Shown: positions 60,771 to 64,000 of the stretch, in pieces
How the letters are laid out: the number at the start of each line of letters is the position of its first letter
Position numbering within the stretch: position 1 is the stretch's first letter
Assembly: GCF_022539505.1 (NCBI RefSeq)
Contig: NC_061512.1
Location: 153,557,962 to 153,621,961 of the forward strand
DNA: 64,000 bases
From: Lolium rigidum
Taxonomy: Eukaryota; Streptophyta; Magnoliopsida; Poales; Poaceae
Direction: 5' to 3'
Notes under the pieces: model-generated
Seen by the model: the letters and a program-made list of their open reading frames with translations, nothing else
Database searches by the model: none
What the model was told of the DNA's origin: nothing
Program-made: the position numbers and the translations under genes

Positions 60771-60775
60771 TACCT

Positions 60776-62095
60776 AATGATAATGATGATCTCATCCCTC
60801 AAAGAGTAGTTGTAGGGTATAGAATGTGCATTGATTATCGAAAAGTTAATAAGGTTACTAAGAAAGATCATTACCCTTTGCCTTTTATTGATCAAATGTT
60901 AGAAAGGTTATCTAAAAATACTCATTTTTGCTTTCTTGATGGTTATTCTGGGTTTTCACAAATTGCCGTTAAAACTAAAGATCAGGAGAAAACCACTTTC
61001 ACTTGTCCCTATGGAACTTATGCTTATAGGCGTATGCCTTTTGGTTTATGTAATGCTCCTGATACTTTTCAAAGATGCATGTCTGCTATTTTTCATGGCT
61101 TTTGTGAGAGTATTGTAGAGGTATTCATGGACGATTTTTCCGTCTATGGAAATTCTTTTGATAATTGCTTGCGGAATATTGATAAAGTTTTGCAGTAGAT
61201 GTGAAGAAACTAACCTTGTTCTTAATTGGGAGAAATGCCACTTTATGGTTAATGAAGGAATTGTATTGGGACATAAAATTTCCGAGAGAGGTATTGAAGT
61301 TGATAGAGCTAAAGTTGAAGCAATTGAGAAGATGCCCTATCCTAGGGATGTTAAGGTATTCGTAGTGTTCTTGGTCATGCTGGGTTTTATAGGAGGTTTA
61401 TTAAAGATTTTTCTAAGATTTCAAAGCCTCTTACTAATCTCCTTCAAAAAGATGTACCTTTTGTTTTTGATGATGATTGTAAGGAAGCTTTTGAAACTCT
61501 AAAGAAAGCCTTAACAACTGCTCCTATAGTTGAACCTCCTGATTGGAACTTACCATTTGAAATTATGTGCGATGCTAGTGATTTTGCTGTAGGCGCTGTT
61601 CTTGGACAGCGAGTAGATAAAAAACTGAATGTTATTCATTATGCTAGTAAAACTCTTGATGCTGCTCAAAGAAATTATGCTACAACTCGAAAAAGAATTG
61701 TTAGTCTGTAGTCTTTGCTTGTGATAAGTTTAGATCTTATATTGTTGATTCAAAAGTTACAATTCATACCGATCATGCTCGCAATTAGATATCTTATGAC
61801 AAATAAAGATGCTAAACCGAGACTTATTAGATGGGTACTTCTTTTGCAAGAATTTGATTTACATATTGTAGATAGGAAAGGTGCCGATAATCCTGTTGTC
61901 GATAATTTGTCTAGATTGGAAAATATTGCTTATGATCATGTTCCCGTTAATGATAGTTTTCCAAATGAACAATTGGCTGTAATAAAGGTGAGCTCGCGAG
62001 ACAAGTCCTTGGTATGCTGATTATGCTAACTTTATTGTTTCCAAGTACTTGCCTCCAACCTTTTCAACTCAAGCAAAGGAGGAAATTCTTTTATG
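60776..62095 (+). pseudogene. A reverse transcriptase (rest) and RNase H
   Basis: Continues RT after D: MCIDYRKVNKVTKKDHYPLP, FCFLDGYSGFSQIAVK, TCPYGTYAYRRMPFGLCNAP and the catalytic box as VEVFMDDFSVYG (FMDD for YXDD). RNase H motifs follow (MCDASDFAVGAVLGQ near 61568; [17 protein letters not shown] near 61880). The frame is broken at 61193-61198 (CAGTA), near 61350, 61686-61689 (CTCG), 61704-61708, 61778-61781 (CTCG) and 62002-62005 (CAAG). Most of these sit on a CAG or CTG that is intact in A2 or in the conserved family sequence. Confidence 0.88.
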
Positions 62096-63340
62096 ACTTG
62101 AGGCATTATTTTTGGGATGACCCACACTTATATAAAGAAGGAGTGGATGGTATTCTCGCGAAGGTGTGTTCCCGAATATGAACAACAAGAGATATTAAGT
62201 AAATGTCATGGTAGTGCTTATGGAGGACATCACGCCGGAGATAGAACCGCGCAAAAGGTTCTACAATCAGGTTTTTATTGGCCAACTCTCTTCAAAGATG
62301 CAAGGAAGTTTATTTTATCTTGTGATGAATGTCAAAGGGTTGGTAATATCTCCAGTACGCAATGAAATGCCTATGAATTATACTCTTGTTATTGAACCGT
62401 TTGATTGTTGGGGATTTGACTTCATGGGACCTTTTCCCTCTTCGAAGGTAACACTCATATACTTGTTGTTGTTGATTATGTTACTAAATGGGTGGAAGCC
62501 ATACCTACAAAAAGTGCTCGATGGTGAGACCTCTTTAAGAATGCTTTTAGACATTATTTTTCCTAGATTTGGAGTGCCTAGATATATTATGACAGATGGA
62601 GGTTCTCATTTTATTCATGGTGGTTTTAGAAAGACTCTTGCTAAATATGGTATTAATCATAGAATTTCTTCCGCTTATCATCCTCAAACTAGTGGGCAAG
62701 TAGAACTATCAAATAGAGAAATTAAATCTATCTTGCAAAAGACTGTTAATAAAACTAGAAAGAATTGGGCTAGTAAATTGAAGGAACCATTATGGGCTTA
62801 TAGAACTGCTTATAAAAACCCCATGGGAATGTCACCTTATAAAATGGTTTATGGAAAAGCTTGTCATTTACCTTTAGAACTAGAGCACAAAGCTTATTGG
62901 GCTGTTAGAGAACTAAATAAAGATCCTAAACTAGCCGGTAATAAGAGGTTGCTGCAATTAAGTTCTCTAGATGAATGGAGAAGTGAAGCTTATGAAAATG
63001 CTAAACTCTTTAAAGAGAAAGTTAAGAAATGGCACGATAGAAGGATTATCAAAAGAGAGTTTAATATTGGGGATAAAGTCCTATTGTATCGGTCTCGTCT
63101 CAGATTCTTTGCAGGGAAATTACTCTCGAAATGGGAAGGACCATATGTTGTTGAGGAGGTGTATCGTTCAGGAGCAATTAAATCCAAGGAAATGCCACGC
63201 AAGTGGTGAATGGACAAAGACTCAAGCATCTTATCTCAGGTGATTCTTATAATGTAGATGTTGATGTTATTCGAGTGGAAACACCGGAGGCTTTCATCAA
63301 AAGTCAAATTGACAGTCCGCCAGAACTCGACTTTGAATAG
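62096..63340 (+). pseudogene. A integrase
   Basis: Zinc-binding region ([15 protein letters not shown] .. [12 protein letters not shown]), then the DDE core: [25 protein letters not shown] and [13 protein letters not shown], then the C-terminal domain (KWEGPYVVEEVYRSG). The stop is at 63338-63340, as in A2. Breaks at 62155-62158 (CTCG), 62353-62357 (CAGTA), 62442-62447 (TTCGAAG where A2 has TTCAGAAG) and 62517-62520 (CTCG) all lie at CWG triplets; another frame change lies near 63190. If these are sequencing errors the domain could be nearly intact. Confidence 0.88.
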
Positions 63341-63459
63341 GTAACAAGACGTGTAATAAAAAGTTGGCAATTTACTTTCCGAACAATGTTTTTGCTGTTT
63401 TTGGAAAATATGAAAAATTACGAGATCGAAACGGAGTGGAGGAGACGCACGAGGGCGTG

Positions 63460-63588
63460 CCCCCATAGGCCGGCGCGGGCCCCAGCCTGACCGCGCCGCC
63501 CTATGAGGACACCGCCTCGTCGCCCCTCTCCGACTCTGGTTCGACCTGGTACTTTCCGTTTGTTGTGAAAAAAATTGCTATATAATCC
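63460..63588 (+). promoter_or_regulatory. GC-rich inverted repeat and TATA box upstream of A ORF3
   Basis: Inverted repeat 63460-63510 (CCCCATAGGCCGGCGCGGG .. CCGCGCCGCCCTATGAGG), then CTATATAATCC at 63579-63588, then the CGGACC/GGTCCG hairpin. Same arrangement as 6430-6560 in A2. ORF3 starts 90 bp downstream. Confidence 0.5.
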
Positions 63589-63678
63589 CCCGGACCCCTG
63601 GAGGTCCGTATATCGTTTTCTCGACGTATTTTGTTTCGAGCTGTTTCTGCCAGGATTTGCTTCGGATCTAGAGGTGTC

Positions 63679-64000
63679 ATGTCTTCGTCAGAAACTCCGA
63701 AGGACAGCTCCTGCAAGGACTTTGACAACTTGTACATGGACGAGCCGAGGATGCATCCCAAGGAGTTGCTCGCTCGTTGATGGGGAGGCTGCAGATCAAA
63801 GATGTCCAGGGTCCTAAAGGAGAAGGAAGCTTGGAAGACAGGATGGAGAAGCTAGAGCAAGAGGTTTTCAACTACAAGAAGATGGCCGAGCGTGAAGTGG
63901 ATATCTTCCACAAGATTGTGTCTGAACTCATTGCTGAACACGAGAAGGAAATTGCAAAGCTATGGGGCGACATCCTCTCGCTTCACGACACCACCAACAA
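63679..64000 (+). pseudogene. A ORF3 (coiled-coil protein, partial)
   Basis: Starts MSSSETPKDSSCKDFDNLYM at 63679 and stops at 63778-63780 because of an apparent one-base loss in CTCGTTGATGG. In the next frame it continues (MGRLQIKDVQGPKGEGSLED, then a Glu/Lys-rich coiled coil) to the window end. No membrane segment is seen, so an envelope role is not supported. The N-terminus is unlike ORF3 of A2. Confidence 0.6.

Larger units (their letters stand above)
38532..64000 (+). mobile_element. Athila-like Gypsy element A (5' LTR to ORF3; runs past window)
   Basis: An autonomous-type element inserted in the LTR of its own relative A2. Order: 5' LTR (38532-38664 and 47572-48960, split by B2), tRNA-Asp-type PBS (48972-48988), gag, protease and RT start (to 51232), insertion of D (51233-60770), rest of RT, RNase H, integrase (to 63340), promoter-like module, ORF3 (63679 on). 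The gag-PR-RT-RH-INT order is that of Ty3/Gypsy elements; the PBS and extra ORF after pol fit the Athila lineage. The 3' LTR is outside the window. Confidence 0.9.

Noticed and set aside
1..64000. CRISPR arrays, tRNA or rRNA genes, bacterial-type operons
   Set aside because: No regularly spaced short repeats with unique spacers and no recognisable tRNA or rRNA genes; the window is plant repeat DNA.

Overview
This window is intergenic DNA from a large grass genome. It consists almost entirely of nested LTR retrotransposons. The LTR starts (TGATACGTCTCC.. and TGATACGTCCA..), the Athila-type primer-binding site and the Transposase_28-like antisense gene point to Pooideae, most likely Triticeae or a near relative; I cannot name the species. 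I find no host gene, tRNA, rRNA or CRISPR array. Family names are my own labels: A/A2 = autonomous Athila-like Gypsy (LTR starts TGATACGTCCA); B1/B2 = non-autonomous element with the same PBS and a similar PPT (LTR starts TGATACGTCTCC; WHAM/Sabrina-like from memory); C/C' = long-LTR family starting TGTAAT.TCCC, with an initiator-Met-type PBS in C; D/D2 = non-autonomous Tat-like element with gag-protease and an antisense multi-exon gene.

Layout. 1-4212: 3' part of D2 (+), inserted in the pol gene of A2. 4213-8848: rest of A2 pol (RNase H, integrase), a promoter-like module, ORF3 and the 3' untranslated region. 8849-8936 and 37472-38531: two pieces of the A2 3' LTR, split by C' (reverse, TSD TGTTA). 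Within the C' limits lie: reverse C' LTR sequence (8937-10826); a forward C tandem (internal-LTR-internal-LTR, 10827-28455) with LTRs of about 6.6 kb; a 100-N gap; B1 (28556-33365); then more reverse C' LTR (33366-37471). At 38532 a second autonomous copy, A, starts inside the A2 LTR and runs past the window end. Its 5' LTR is split by B2 (38665-47571, TSD CGCAC), whose own 5' LTR holds a Helitron (38721-40745). The A reverse transcriptase is split by D (51233-60770, minus strand, TSD TACCT). The visible nest is A2 > A > B2 > Helitron.

How the parts relate. A carries gag, protease, RT, RNase H and integrase but looks frameshifted in many places. Many of these breaks, and many differences between near-identical repeats, lie at CAG or CTG triplets (CAG read as CG, CTG as CTCG, CAGA as CAGTA). 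I read this as a probable sequencing artefact at CHG-methylated cytosines rather than real decay. B has LTR, PBS and PPT signals matching those of A but encodes only one protein of unknown function, so it may depend on A. D has gag and protease but no RT or integrase, so it needs an autonomous Tat-like partner not seen here.

The most interesting signals are: the CWG-centred error pattern; a GC-rich inverted repeat whose arms co-vary between copies, lying upstream of a TATA box in B LTRs and also upstream of ORF3 inside A and A2; repeated PPT-like motifs in all four families; antisense, spliced-gene-like modules inside C and C' LTRs; and a structural conflict around the gap that suggests a misjoin or a complex rearrangement.
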